From: Coemansia sp. RSA 922
Lineage: Eukaryota > Kickxellomycota > Kickxellomycetes > Kickxellales > Kickxellaceae
Length of the DNA: 64,000 nucleotides
Direction of reading: 5' to 3'
Assembly: GCA_027577415.1 (NCBI GenBank)
Contig: JANBQS010000002.1
Location: 1-64,000, forward strand
Positions 19,101 through 29,000 of the stretch are shown here, piece by piece. Each line of letters begins with the position of its first letter. Positions within the stretch are counted from its first letter, which is position 1. Position numbers and translations under genes: made by a program. The notes under the pieces are model-generated. The model was not told where the DNA came from. It saw nothing but the letters and a program-made list of their open reading frames with translations, and made no database searches.

Positions 19101-19808
19101 TAGGACTGGTAGATCCTTGACCCCTTGCTTTGGCGAAGCGGCAGTCACTGAGGCCATGGCACTGACGGCACTGGCAACCACATGCGAAGGGGTCGAGTTC
19201 CCTGCCGTTGTCAATGTCGCTGCTCCAGCATTAGTTGCGACGGTGCTGGCTGCGGCAGCGTGAGCATTGTGCAAGGCAGAGGGAGGCACCGAGTCTGAAG
19301 CAATGGCTGTGCTATGCGGGGAAGGCGATGCTGGGAGTTCGGCAGCCGGGCGCTTCACTCTTGGTTGCTGCAGTTGCGGTGGCGGTGGCAGCGGCTGTCG
19401 AGGCAGCGGCGACGACTCAAATTCGACGTCCACTTGCAAACACTGTTGGCGCAAGCGGCGAATGGCCAGGTTGAGGCGCACACGCTCGCCCACCGTGCGC
19501 ACTGACAGCTCCTTCAGCAATCCATAGTCCAGCTCAACTAGCGCCTCGCCATTAACTAGGTTCTCGCGGAATGCAGCCTCGTACTTGCCAAACCCTTGGT
19601 CCCGTACCCATTGGCAGACACGGCTCTCGGACCACTGCAACACTTGCTGTAACGTGTATCGTGCCACCGGCGCATGTAGACTATCGTCGCCTTGGACAAA
19701 GAGAAACCCCTCGTCGCTCGTGTACGCTGCGCTCGCCTCTTGCTGCTGCCTCCGCTGCTGCTGCAACTCGGCTTCGATAGTGAAGTGCTGAGCTGTCGGG
19801 CTCCTCAT
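16170..19808 (-). CDS. STE11: MAPKKK of the Ste11/Byr2 type (SAM, RA, kinase)
   Basis: Serine/threonine kinase at the top of the mating, filamentation or stress MAPK cascade. Single exon, 1212 aa. An N-terminal SAM domain (about 52-122, with VCQWVRDQGFGKYEAAF) serves Ste50-type pairing. A Ras-association domain lies at about 448-540 (TWHVTITGPENQVRQVAI). A Ser/Asp/Glu-rich linker comes before the kinase domain at about 939-1205: glycine loop GSFGSVYFG, VAIK-type Lys in IMAVKEV, HRDIKGGNV about 1067, DFGISK about 1086, and GSVFWMAPE. It is much longer than yeast Ste11 (717 aa) because of low-complexity linkers and an acidic stretch near 17230-17400. It lies upstream of a Ras gene on the same strand and divergent from RAB11 across 370 bp. 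Confidence 0.93.
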   Translation of the reverse strand: MRSPTAQHFTIEAELQQQRRQQQEASAAYTSDEGFLFVQGDDSLHAPVARYTLQQVLQWSESRVCQWVRDQGFGKYEAAFRENLVNGEALVELDYGLLKELSVRTVGERVRLNLAIRRLRQQCLQVDVEFESSPLPRQPLPPPPQLQQPRVKRPAAELPASPSPHSTAIASDSVPPSALHNAHAAAASTVATNAGAATLTTAGNSTPSHVVASAVSAMASVTAASPKQGVKDLPVLPRVSLSSTAIGINGGSNLQRANTDMRPFATVQGQKIKNQYHRPQLPYHHVPAQGGASSVALRKPKLSSDNGSPQPAHLVSVGPLPHPLKPAAAMLSGYSTAKETAAATSSQLAGQSLRRGGSPMPSDFHAVEPMSAPLPRLRMLTSSSQQRKSPASSPTVAPLQLLRDAIESNRSTSNRLGPTEEIERLGLQFQEFFGTDISVSNLADSLSVKTWHVTITGPENQVRQVAITNTSSAQTILDRVRREFDLDNDIDGDQYSLFSMTSEGGGARCLSNEELVKMFSSSDSAPQEKFFLRKRHQLSRPPMGSKRSEHLQRAIERLGNIIPATLASTLSPSALQQHQHQHLNRSMSKWESTTEKLTKLLGERPPSELVSLNVEKYFPGNEARARHSIMRRRQNESQDGMSVDGLDTASATASKRSSRRQSRAHRRSSSTSSSSSAGSRIMQARLQALALGGEKRWSEFSSNLEPIEESQASPGVTSDDKRSSLKPVGNNGIIEEGDEEAEEEDALSRPPTSPLPPPPPVVIEDAHSEATPTVTSRANKRMSKMFGVSSTIPLRNESCGSLEFSDDEGDDSGDSSGSLSDLSTSDSSQDSDSVHSDDDGGSFCKSLDDSDIDRDEDLADIDDESVKVDGMASTDPVALPEQTSDEGGPVEEGVDGGPGGTFGASTEALPDKVKPADKRQSVGRSGSAASRSKSKKKTWIKGAPIASGSFGSVYFGMNTRTGAIMAVKEVELPKPGSVSMKRNQRMADALRHELDLLKGLDHRNVVKYLGTDMDERNIYIFLEYVSGGSVSSALASFGMFPETLVRTYTAQIIEGLVYLHEQGIIHRDIKGGNVLIDQDGSVKISDFGISKRVDEVVAASKMDRRASLQGSVFWMAPEVVKDTKYTVKGDVWSLGCLVIEMMTGTHPFPDLDQMQALYSIGQRGRPKIPDDISAVGQDFLERALQVDLDMRPTAKDLLPHAFVCDPAMPPTP

Positions 19809-20178
19809 TTAAGCGTTTCTCGGAATGCAACGCGACCAAATTAAATAGAGCGATGTACTGCCGTGCTTTGCAGATTCAAACGGGGGAAATTCGTCAATAA
19901 AATATATGAGAGGCAAAGGAAAGAGTGTATTTTTTCCAATAGTCCAGCTCTGTTCCTTGACAGACCGGCACTGCCGTGCATTCATTGGCCACAGAGTAAT
20001 CTCACGTGTCACGTGCATGGGTGCTTCCTTTCTACTCGAGCGATTTTCAAGCCCTTTTGCGCGACTTTCTTCTCCGCCAGTCCATTTAACTATTTACTTT
20101 TTTTTTCAAATTTACTCTTACTCCCTCTCTTTCTCTTTCTCTCGACTTTAAAGACGACGTTATATAAAGAACAACAAC
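19809..20178. promoter_or_regulatory. Divergent promoter of the MAPKKK gene and RAB11
   Basis: A 370-bp spacer between two outward-facing starts. The RAB11 side has a C/T-rich tract (about 20120-20150) and TATATAAAG just before the start, ending in ACAACAACATGG, a good eukaryotic start context. Confidence 0.5.
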
Positions 20179-21156
20179 ATGGCTGCTAGTAACGACGAAT
20201 ACGACTTTTTGTTCAAGATTGTCCTTATTGGAGATTCTGGCGTCGGCAAATCCAATCTACTGTCGCGCTTCACTCGTAACGAGTTTAATCTCGAGTCAAA
20301 GTCCACCATTGGTGTTGAATTCGCTACGCGCAGCATTCAAGTCGATAGCAAGACTATAAAGGCGCAGATTTGGGATACTGGTACGCAAAACACATTTGCT
20401 AAAGCCTGGCAGCAAAGCCTAGTGTGCAAATATGCCAACGCCAAGCTTAAAAAATATTGTGTATGACGATGGCCTTATTGTATTATTGACGTGTAGCTGG
20501 TCAGGAGAGATACCGTGCGATCACTAGCGCGTAAGTACCCAAAAAATTAGAGTTTCTTAGGCTCTCGTCTATGACTCTAGGCGCATTAGACGCTAAACCT
20601 ACAACTCTACTTTTTATTATTCCATTGCTGAATAGGTACTACCGCGGTGCGGTTGGCGCGCTTCTGGTGTATGATATTGCAAAGCACCCGACATACGAGA
20701 ACGTCACGAGGTGGCTAAAGGAGCTGCGCGACCACGCGGACAGCAACATCATCATCATGTTGGTGGGAAACAAGTCCGATCTCAGACACTTGCGTGCCGT
20801 TCCGACCGACGAAGCCAAACAGTTTGCATGTAAGTACAATTTGTAAATGGGAGCATGTGTTTATGGTAAACACAAGGCACAATATTTTTTCATTATTGGC
20901 ATGCTTGACTAAAAAATATAAATACGGCGGATGATCTTTATGTTTAGCCGAGAACGGTTTGTTCTTTATCGAGACATCGGCGTTGGATTCGAGCAATGTC
21001 GAGCAGTCGTTCCAGCAGATTCTGACCGAGATCTACCTTCTAGTGTCCAACAAGGCGATTGAGTCGTCGCAAGACAATGTCCAGCCTGGCACTGGTGCGC
21101 AAATTATCGTCTCTTCGGCCGATGACTACACGAAGAGCCCCGGTGGGTGCTGCTAA
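20179..21156 (+). CDS. YPT31: Rab11 / Ypt31-type GTPase
   Basis: A Rab GTPase for exit from the trans-Golgi and recycling endosome; it recruits effectors including class V myosin in other fungi. Four exons: 20179-20380, 20497-20530, 20636-20829, 20948-21156, giving 212 aa. All donors are GTAAGT-like (one GTACGC) and frame is kept, including the 34-bp exon that encodes [10 protein letters not shown]. Motifs: [10 protein letters not shown]-loop, STIGVEF switch I, DTAGQERY across the first intron, NKSDL, and ETSALD (Rab11-type). The C-terminus is GGCC for double geranylgeranylation. Usual family length is about 210-220 aa. It converges with MDH. Confidence 0.95.
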
Positions 21157-21507
21157 ACAACAACAACACTCCAATTGTCATATGTTTGGAATATACACAA
21201 GAAAACCTCTCTTCTTTTCTTTGTCTATGGCTTCATCTGTTATAGTGTACTCGCGTAGCTCTTCATTTTCCTCTTTGTCTTTTTTTTTTTTGAAAATTAT
21301 AACGCCTCACAATTATCCGGGTCATCTTTCTATTCAAGTTGCGCACAGACTCACTTGCCATCCATATGTCCCTCCCCAAGCTCCTTCAATGTCCATGTAT
21401 GCTGCCGCAGCTCTAAGCAGATACAGCTCCGATCCACAAAAGCCTGTGAATATATTGGCTGTAGATGTTGACAGAGAAAGGCTCAAAGAAAAGAAAAAAC
21501 CAACGCT
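21157..21507. other. Convergent 3' flank between RAB11 and MDH
   Basis: It contains T-rich stretches (about 21277-21291) likely to hold 3' ends of both transcripts. No gene is seen. Confidence 0.45.
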
Positions 21508-22500
21508 CTACTGAGCAGGTGGGCTGACAAACTCAACACCAGTGGAGATGTTTGTAGACAGTGCCTCTGCGGCTATGGCGATAGCCTCGCGCTCGCCACT
21601 AGAGACGTCGCCGTTGAGAGGCACGATACGAGCAACGCCCTGGGGGCCAAGCTCAACAGGAACAGCGAAAAAGTCAAGGGCACCAGCGCCCAACTGGCGG
21701 TACTGCTCTGCACCCTCAGTATCGGCAGCGAGGGCAATAAAAGTAGGCTCAACGACAGTCTCGCCCTTGATCGCTCTGATAAGCGAGTCAGCAAAGCGGG
21801 CACCGGCATAGGCCATGGACAGAGTGGCAGAGCCTGCGCCGTCCTTGGCCTTGACGACCTCATCACCACCAAACTGGATACGGTTCGTGAGCTCGGTGAC
21901 TTCGGCCTCGGACAGATCCAGAGGGGTCGAGGCCAGGGACAGCAGAGGCACGATAGTGTTGCCCGAGTGGCCGCCGACAACGGGCACGCGCAGCGTGGCG
22001 GCGTCGACGTCAGGTCTAATATCACGCACAAACCGCGAGGCGCGCACAACGTCCAGAGTGGTAACGCCAAACAGGCGCTTCGGGTCGTAGATGCCCCGCT
22101 TCTTTAGCACCTCGGCAGCAATCGGCACCGTCGAGTTGACTGGGTTAGAGATGATGCAGATAAAGGCGCGAGGGCTGTTCTCGGCAATAGCCTCAATGAG
22201 TCCCTTGACGATTCCAGCGTTAATCTTGAACAGGTCGTCGCGAGTCATGCCAGGCTTGCGAGGCACTCCAGCCGGGATGATGGCCAGGTCAATACCAGTC
22301 ACGGCCTCGGCCAGCTTGCTTGCTCCCAGGAAGGACTTGACCTCAGAGTTGGTGGCTACGTGCGAGATGTCTGCCGCAACGCCAGGAACGTTCACGATAT
22401 CGTAGAGGTTGAGCTTGGTGACGTGAGCGTTGAGCTTCATCAAAAGCGACAGCGGCTGGCCGATGCCGCCTGCAGCTCCGAGAATAGCGACAGAAACCAT
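21508..22500 (-). CDS. MDH: NAD-dependent malate dehydrogenase
   Basis: Interconverts malate and oxaloacetate with NAD. Single exon, 330 aa from [16 protein letters not shown] at 22500. The Rossmann glycine motif GAAGGIG is at 8-14, substrate-binding arginines are in [14 protein letters not shown], and the catalytic His lies in VVGGHSGNT. The C-terminus has no SKL-type peroxisomal signal. The chosen start lacks a mitochondrial presequence, so this form looks cytosolic. The frame stays open upstream for about 110 codons, with Arg-rich and hydrophobic stretches, so a longer mitochondrial product from an alternative start is possible. The leader before 22500 (CAACAACAAACC) is a good start context and favours the short form. 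Confidence 0.93.
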   Translation of the reverse strand: MVSVAILGAAGGIGQPLSLLMKLNAHVTKLNLYDIVNVPGVAADISHVATNSEVKSFLGASKLAEAVTGIDLAIIPAGVPRKPGMTRDDLFKINAGIVKGLIEAIAENSPRAFICIISNPVNSTVPIAAEVLKKRGIYDPKRLFGVTTLDVVRASRFVRDIRPDVDAATLRVPVVGGHSGNTIVPLLSLASTPLDLSEAEVTELTNRIQFGGDEVVKAKDGAGSATLSMAYAGARFADSLIRAIKGETVVEPTFIALAADTEGAEQYRQLGAGALDFFAVPVELGPQGVARIVPLNGDVSSGEREAIAIAAEALSTNISTGVEFVSPPAQ

Positions 22501-23096
22501 GGTTTGTTGTTGTGATGTGAAGAGAGTACTAGTAAATATCAAAGGAGGAAAAAAAGATGATAAGATAAGAGAGGTGAGAAGAAGAATGCTGCGCGGCGCC
22601 CGCCTTTTCACGGGCAACAGGGCAAAAAGGGGCACGGGGGCAGCTGAAAGAGCGCGGCTACCACCAAATCTAGCGGCTTTAACTGCCAGGAAATATTCCC
22701 CCGCTCCCCTCCTCCTCCTCATCCGATCTTTCCCGCCTTTGATTGGGATGCACGGGCCAAGCACTGAGAGAGAGGGAGAGATATCGCAGTTCCAGCAGAG
22801 TGCACGTTCGTACATGGGTGGGCTCCACACAGTTCCATGAATCTATTGAGTCATGCGAGCATTGTGGCTTCTGCTTTCATACACGTCACGGCCATTTATG
22901 TCCAATAGGCTGCCACCAGCACCCCTTTTGCGCACAAAGCACTACTGCTGCGTTGTTTGCCCCCCACGACATGTATAAATCGGAAACCAATTTGAAGCAC
23001 AGATCAGCTCATAATATCTTGTTCTATAGAGAAAAAGGGGCGCAACATATACGCCTTCAAAGTCGTTACAAAAAAATGCAAGGTATTCTTCTACGG
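22501..23096. other. MDH upstream region and 3' flank of the cortical-anchor gene
   Basis: It includes purine-rich leader DNA next to MDH and a short Cys/His-rich open stretch (22851-22945) discussed under findings. No confident gene. Confidence 0.4.
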
Positions 23097-26000
23097 CTAG
23101 GCTTCGGGGTCATCAATGGAGTCGCGGCTACGCAAGGCGCGCAGGAACGATGCGCTGCTAAACATCTTGCGCACGGTATTACCTCCAGACATCAACGGCA
23201 GCGCGCCTCTGCCCGTGGGCGCGGCTTGGCGGTTCATCATTGCAGCGGCAATAGACTGCGGCTGCGCCAGGTCATCGCGCACAGGCGGCAGTGGCGGAGA
23301 GGACACCTGCGACTCATCGCTCATTTGCGAGCCGTGCCTAAACAACGACGTACCACTACCACCGCCCATCCGTCTAAGCAATCCAACAGACAGCCGCTTA
23401 CTACCTTCGCCAGCAGTTGATCCAGGCGTGGTAGAGGTGGGCATCATACTCACGGGTCTCAGCGACCGAGGCGTGGTCTGCAGCGAGTGCCCACGACTCG
23501 GCGACAGGTCCATAGTCGCTCGCTGCTGCTGCTGAGGAGTCATCTTCGTCGAGCCTGGCAAATGTCCGTTGTTCGCTTGGCTGGGGCCGATTGTGTGCGA
23601 GAAAGCCGCATATGCTTGGGCGGTGGTTGGAAGCGGCGGCAGAGGCACATCGCCACGCGCATGGGCCGACGCAGAGTCCACAGAGTGCAACGACGGCACT
23701 GGCGGCCTTCCATCGAGGTCGCTAGGAATGCCGCCGCGCGGGCGGCTACGGCTCCTACTGCGACTACGCTCACTCGTGCGGTGTCTGCGATCAGCATCTA
23801 AAATAACCCTCTGGTTGCTATCGGCGCTGCCCACCGTAGTCCCTCTGCTCCGCATGCTGTGGTCGCTATTGTACCCTCCCGATTGGTGGTGATTGGCGGC
23901 ACCAGACATTGGCAGCGTGCGATAAGTGCTACTAGTAATGATGCGGCGCGACTGCAAGTAGGACATAGCCATATACCACAGATCGTGGTCGGCTTGAGTA
24001 GTGGCCTTGACCTTGATCTCGCGGTGGTCAGTACGCACGACTATGCAGTACTCCGGCTCACCGTTACTCTCGTCTTCAGCCGTGGGACGCTCCTGCACTA
24101 TGCGAATTGAGCGCATGTACACGCTACGGCTGCCTCCATCGCGTGTGTTGCGAGACAGGCCAGTACCACCAGAAGGCGGCTGCTTGCTCCAGTTAAGCAT
24201 CTTGGCGTAGGGATGGATCCAGAAGTACCGCAGGTGGCGGCGCTCCCGACTGCTGCTGTGCGTAAACCGCGTCGGCGTGTACTTGTGCATAAACGTGCCC
24301 ACCATGGTACGAGCAATCGACTGGACGATTAGCGGCTCGGGTTGGCGAGACACAAACTGGTCCATATGGTCGGTTGTTTCCACGCCGATGCTCATAGACG
24401 CGCGCATGCTGAATTCCAAGCCAGATGAAGTCCCCAAGCCAGCGTCGCCAGAGAGCCTGTTGCTGCGACCCATCGACATGGGCACGGCTTCGTCCTGGTC
24501 CCTATCACTATCGTCCTCGTCCTCATCATCATCGCCTCCATAGTCAGGACCAATATCCCGGCCCTGGTGGACACTCGCAACATCGACCTCCGAATGAATA
24601 TTCGCCGGCAATTGCGTGTTCTGCTGGTCAAACATCGCCAGACCAAGAGGCCGGCTCGCAACGCTCCCACTGGACTTTGTAGTATCAGCTATGCTGTCCG
24701 AGCGCAAGGACGACAGGGACGAGACTGGTACTCGCTGCACATTAGTACGCGGAGATACCATAATGTATCCGTAATCCTCGCCGTTCGACTCTCTGCGGGG
24801 CTTGGAGTTGGCAGGCACGCTCCTCGAATCGCTCTGCTCGCCGGCTGACAGATCAAGCGCCGTTGGCAAGCGCCGCAGAGTACCAGGCAACGACGGGGAG
24901 CGCGAGTTCACAGCAGCTGGGAGCGGAGGAAGTGGCAAAGAGGGCGCAGTCTTGTGCGATAAGGCTGAAGAGATAAGGCGCTCAGACCCAGCACTTAGCA
25001 TCTCCGCTGGTACGGGCTCGTCTTCGGCGACAAACACAGGCGTCTTGTCAGACAGCACTCTAGGCTCCAGCACAGCAGCGACTCCAAAGTGCTCTGCCAT
25101 GGGCGAGGTGGCCATGCCCACCTCAACTGTTGCAGCTCTTTTACTGGGAACGGACAGCGCATCGACAAATACGGAGGCAGTGGCAGTAGGCGCCACAGTC
25201 GCTGTAGCCGCGTTCGCCAGTGGTAGCCCAGCTTGAACGTGCGCGTCAGTAGTGCGCAAGAGAGGGCCAGTGCCGACTCCGCGAGCCAGTACGCCAACAG
25301 CGTTTGTCATGGTATCTACCATCACGTCGGACATGGCGGCCTGGTCCGGACCAACAGATACATCGGCGCAAACACCATCGAGCTCGGGGCCAGTGCCGCG
25401 ATCAACCCAGGTGGATGTAGGGCCAGTCGCCATGGTCGAAACAGCAAGCGACATGTCAGTACCAACTCCTCTAGTGGCCGCAATACCAGCGCCAGTGTAG
25501 CGAGTGTCGGTCGCCACTGCGTTGCTCGTCGACTTGGTAAATGTCTCAACAAAAGATCCAGCAGCCCGGTCGGACACTGGTGTCGCAACACTGACGCCGA
25601 CCGAGGCAGTTGCGCTCAGCCCAGCTGCAACAAACTCATCGCGGCACGCAATGGTCGAGTCGGTCGCAGCATGTTGAGATACAATAGCTGTATCGACGTA
25701 CTGGTCCTTGGCCGATACAACGGCTGAAACAGCCGAATCCTTGAGCTCGCAGACGGGTCCCGCACTAACGCTGGCCAGCTCAATGCCATGCAAAGTAGCG
25801 CGGTCGGCGGTAACAGCAACAGCATCAACATGCTTGCTAGCCTTGGCCACGGGGTCGAATGGCTCGACCCAGCGAGTGGTCGACTGGCACTGGGTACTTG
25901 TGCCAACATTGAGCAAGACAGGGCCAGCCCTTGGCTCCACACCGGCGTCGGCAACTGACAAGACTCCGGCCTGTGCGTACCTGGATACGAGACAGGGCTC

Positions 26001-29000
26001 GACTTGTACGCTCTGCTCGCTAGTTGGTACCTGCGGCGAGACTGACTTGTCGGCATAGACTTTGACGTTAAGTGCCGCCTCCTCTGCGGCCAGCGCTGCC
26101 AAACGCTCGTGATCTGCAGCGGCAGCAGCTCTGGCGGCCTCGGCCACTTGCCTTGCGTGCAGCTCGTGTACTGGCTCGCCCTGGCGGCTGAGCGCAGCAA
26201 ACACAGTGTCTGCTGAAATGTCAACCGGAATCAACGGCGCAAGCCACGCTGAGAACATGACATCGTCGACTGCTGTTTGCGAGTCGCGAGTCTCCAGCGA
26301 CAGTGTGGCGACACTAGTCTCGGTCGTTGGCCGGGCAACCGTAGCAATGCCACGCTCTACAAGCTCTGGGCCTTGCGTAGCAACCTCGGCGTCGCGAAGA
26401 GGCGCAGACCCGGCAAGCACTCCAAAGTCGCGCTGCAAGGCGACAGCTTCGACGCCCTGACTGACTGTGCCAAACATGCGCTCAGTAATCACCCCGCAAT
26501 CAGCCTGCTCGGGCACGGCTTGGCCGCTCTGATCACGATTGACTACGCCTGAAGAAGTGGACGCCTCGCGAGTGCCAAACAACTTATCCGTCGCCACTTG
26601 CGCGCTGACACACTCTGCTGAGGCTTGGACGCCGCTCGCAATCGACAGAGCGGCATTATCGACGCCCCGATGTCCTACGGCAAACACCGAGACGTCTGTG
26701 CCAGTGGCCATGTCCACGCCCATTAGCTCCGTCTGGATCGAGGTCTCGGCAGCGGCAGCTACCATCTCGGCGCCAACGTGCCTCACACCAACAGTGGGAT
26801 CGGTGCCGCTCTGTTGGTCGGCAGTCGATGCGACTGCCTGAATACAGAAATCGCTCGAGGCGGTGACTTGGGTCTGCGTACTGCCCTCTACCAGCGACAA
26901 CGCGCTAACAAGCGACTGCGTACCCCAAGCACGCGTGGCATCAGGCTCAGTGCTGGCGGTGCCCACTGCGACGTCAGTTGAGGGTAGTCCAAGCGACGCC
27001 TGTACAGCTACGACAGCCGACGACACTGTAGTGACAATCTCCGCGTCCTTGTAAGCGGGCGGCAAGTCAGTATTGGTAGCAACGTCAACCATCTTTGGTC
27101 GCTCCACTATCGGAACTCTTGGAACAGCGGGCGCAGCCGCCGCCGCCAACTGCTCAGCCAAGGACACCGACTCGCCATAGCTAATACCAAACCCGCCCGA
27201 TGTATCCCCAAATGGAGACGGCAATCCGCGCGAGCTCCTCGTACGCGGCCGCCATGTTGGGCTGGCATTGCCAAGTGAGCGTTTAGGAGAACTAGTCGCC
27301 AAGAGCAAGGTCCCAGCATCCAGTGCGCCCAGTTCAGCAGCCAAAGATGTCGGCGCGCCACGTAGACTGCTTGCATTTCGCGCTGAAACAGGCTCGCCCC
27401 ACTGAGAATCGGCGCCCAATATATCGCCGAGTGACTCGCCCACAGCATCGACGTCAATTGATAGCGCCGAGCTCTTGTTACGACGTCCGCTTCCAGCTAC
27501 TGAACTCGGCTTGGCAAAGCTCGGGCGGCGGCCGCGTGTCGTGGCCATGTTGGCGCGACGGTTGCGCAGCCTTTGCTCATAACGACGAATGTCTCGGGTG
27601 TCGGCATCCTCGCCATTACTCGACTCGCCGGCAGACTGCGACCCAATTTGAGGACTCTTGGCAAGCGTCTGCAGCGCGGCACCATTGGAATCAGAGGCGC
27701 TGTCGCTGTCATCGCCGATCTGAGCCTGTAGCAACAGCTGCTGCTGCGATATGTCAGCTGGGTCATCAGATGAGCCAGCCGACATGGCGTCGCTGTCAGC
27801 ACCGCTGTCTATTGCCTTGCCTTCTGGTACTGCCAGCGACACGGGTCGCCGCAACCCGTCCATCAACAGCGACGATGGCATAAAGTCTCCCAGCGTCTCC
27901 ATGGTATCACACGCAAAATCGTCTGGCAAAGGCCCAAACGCCTGCTGATACCGGTACGTCTCCTCTTGCTGGACGCGGAGGCTACGCTGCGCCTCAATAG
28001 TGGCCGTCTTTTCAGCGCGCAGCTTGCGGTTCATGCGGTCCGTCTTCTTTCGCCAAAACTGAACCGTCTCCTGCAGGCGCTTGATTTCATTGTCCGCCAC
28101 AACGCTATCCTGTTGGTCACCATTCGAGGCAGGCAGCTCGGTGGCCAAAGAGACCGCAGCCGCCGCCGCGCTCTCCCTTTTGCGCTCGGCCAAGTACTCA
28201 TCCACATTGGCCTTCAGGCCAGCACGTTGTAGCTTGCCCTTGAGCTCGACGCGCAGCTCGTCGTTTTTCTTGGTTAGCGTGGACTTGTCGAGCTGAAGAG
28301 CATTTGAGCTGCGCCGCAAGTTTGCAATCTCTTGCTCGTAGCGCTGCCGAGCCTTGGCTAGCGACGCGTTAAGCTTGCTGACTTGGTCGTCAAGCCCGAC
28401 CCCTCGCTCATTCGACGCAACGAGGTCGTTTTTCAGCTTGTCGATCTCGTTACCCAGGCGCCGGTTCGTGCGATCAGCGGCCTCAACTTTGTCCGCGAGC
28501 ATTTCGCGCTGCGCGCTCATATCATAAGTTTGAGCAGCCTGGTCGTCGCGAGACTCCTCAAGTCGCTTATTGAGCTTCTCCAAATGCGCCGTCCTTTTCT
28601 CCAGCTCATCATGCCGGACCAGCAGCATCTTGTTCTCGTCGCATAGCGAGTTGTAGTCCAAGCACTGCCGAGTCACATACTGCACCAAGAACGTACCGAA
28701 TTTGGACGCCGACATCAGACAGTTGCGCAGATCGCGGTGATCATCATCGTCGTCGTCAAAGTCGTCGTCGTGGTCCACAGTATCATCGCTCATCTCGCTG
28801 TCAATGCCAGCAAATAGCGGTCTATTCATGCGAGATTTGGTTGGGCGCCGCGTGCTAGTCGCACGGATCGTGCGCTGAGTCTTGCGCCGCACTGGCGTAC
28901 TCATCAGGTCCTCTCCAGCTCGGCGCACCTCAGCAGCATTAAGGCTAGCCAGCCGAGCCTCGTGGTCAATAGAGCTGCTATCCGCCAGACGTAAGGGCGT

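Noticed and set aside
24277..27900. Many plus-strand frames of 80-190 codons opposite the cortical-anchor gene
   Set aside because: They are shadows of the sense gene: composition follows its codon bias and none carries a recognisable domain.
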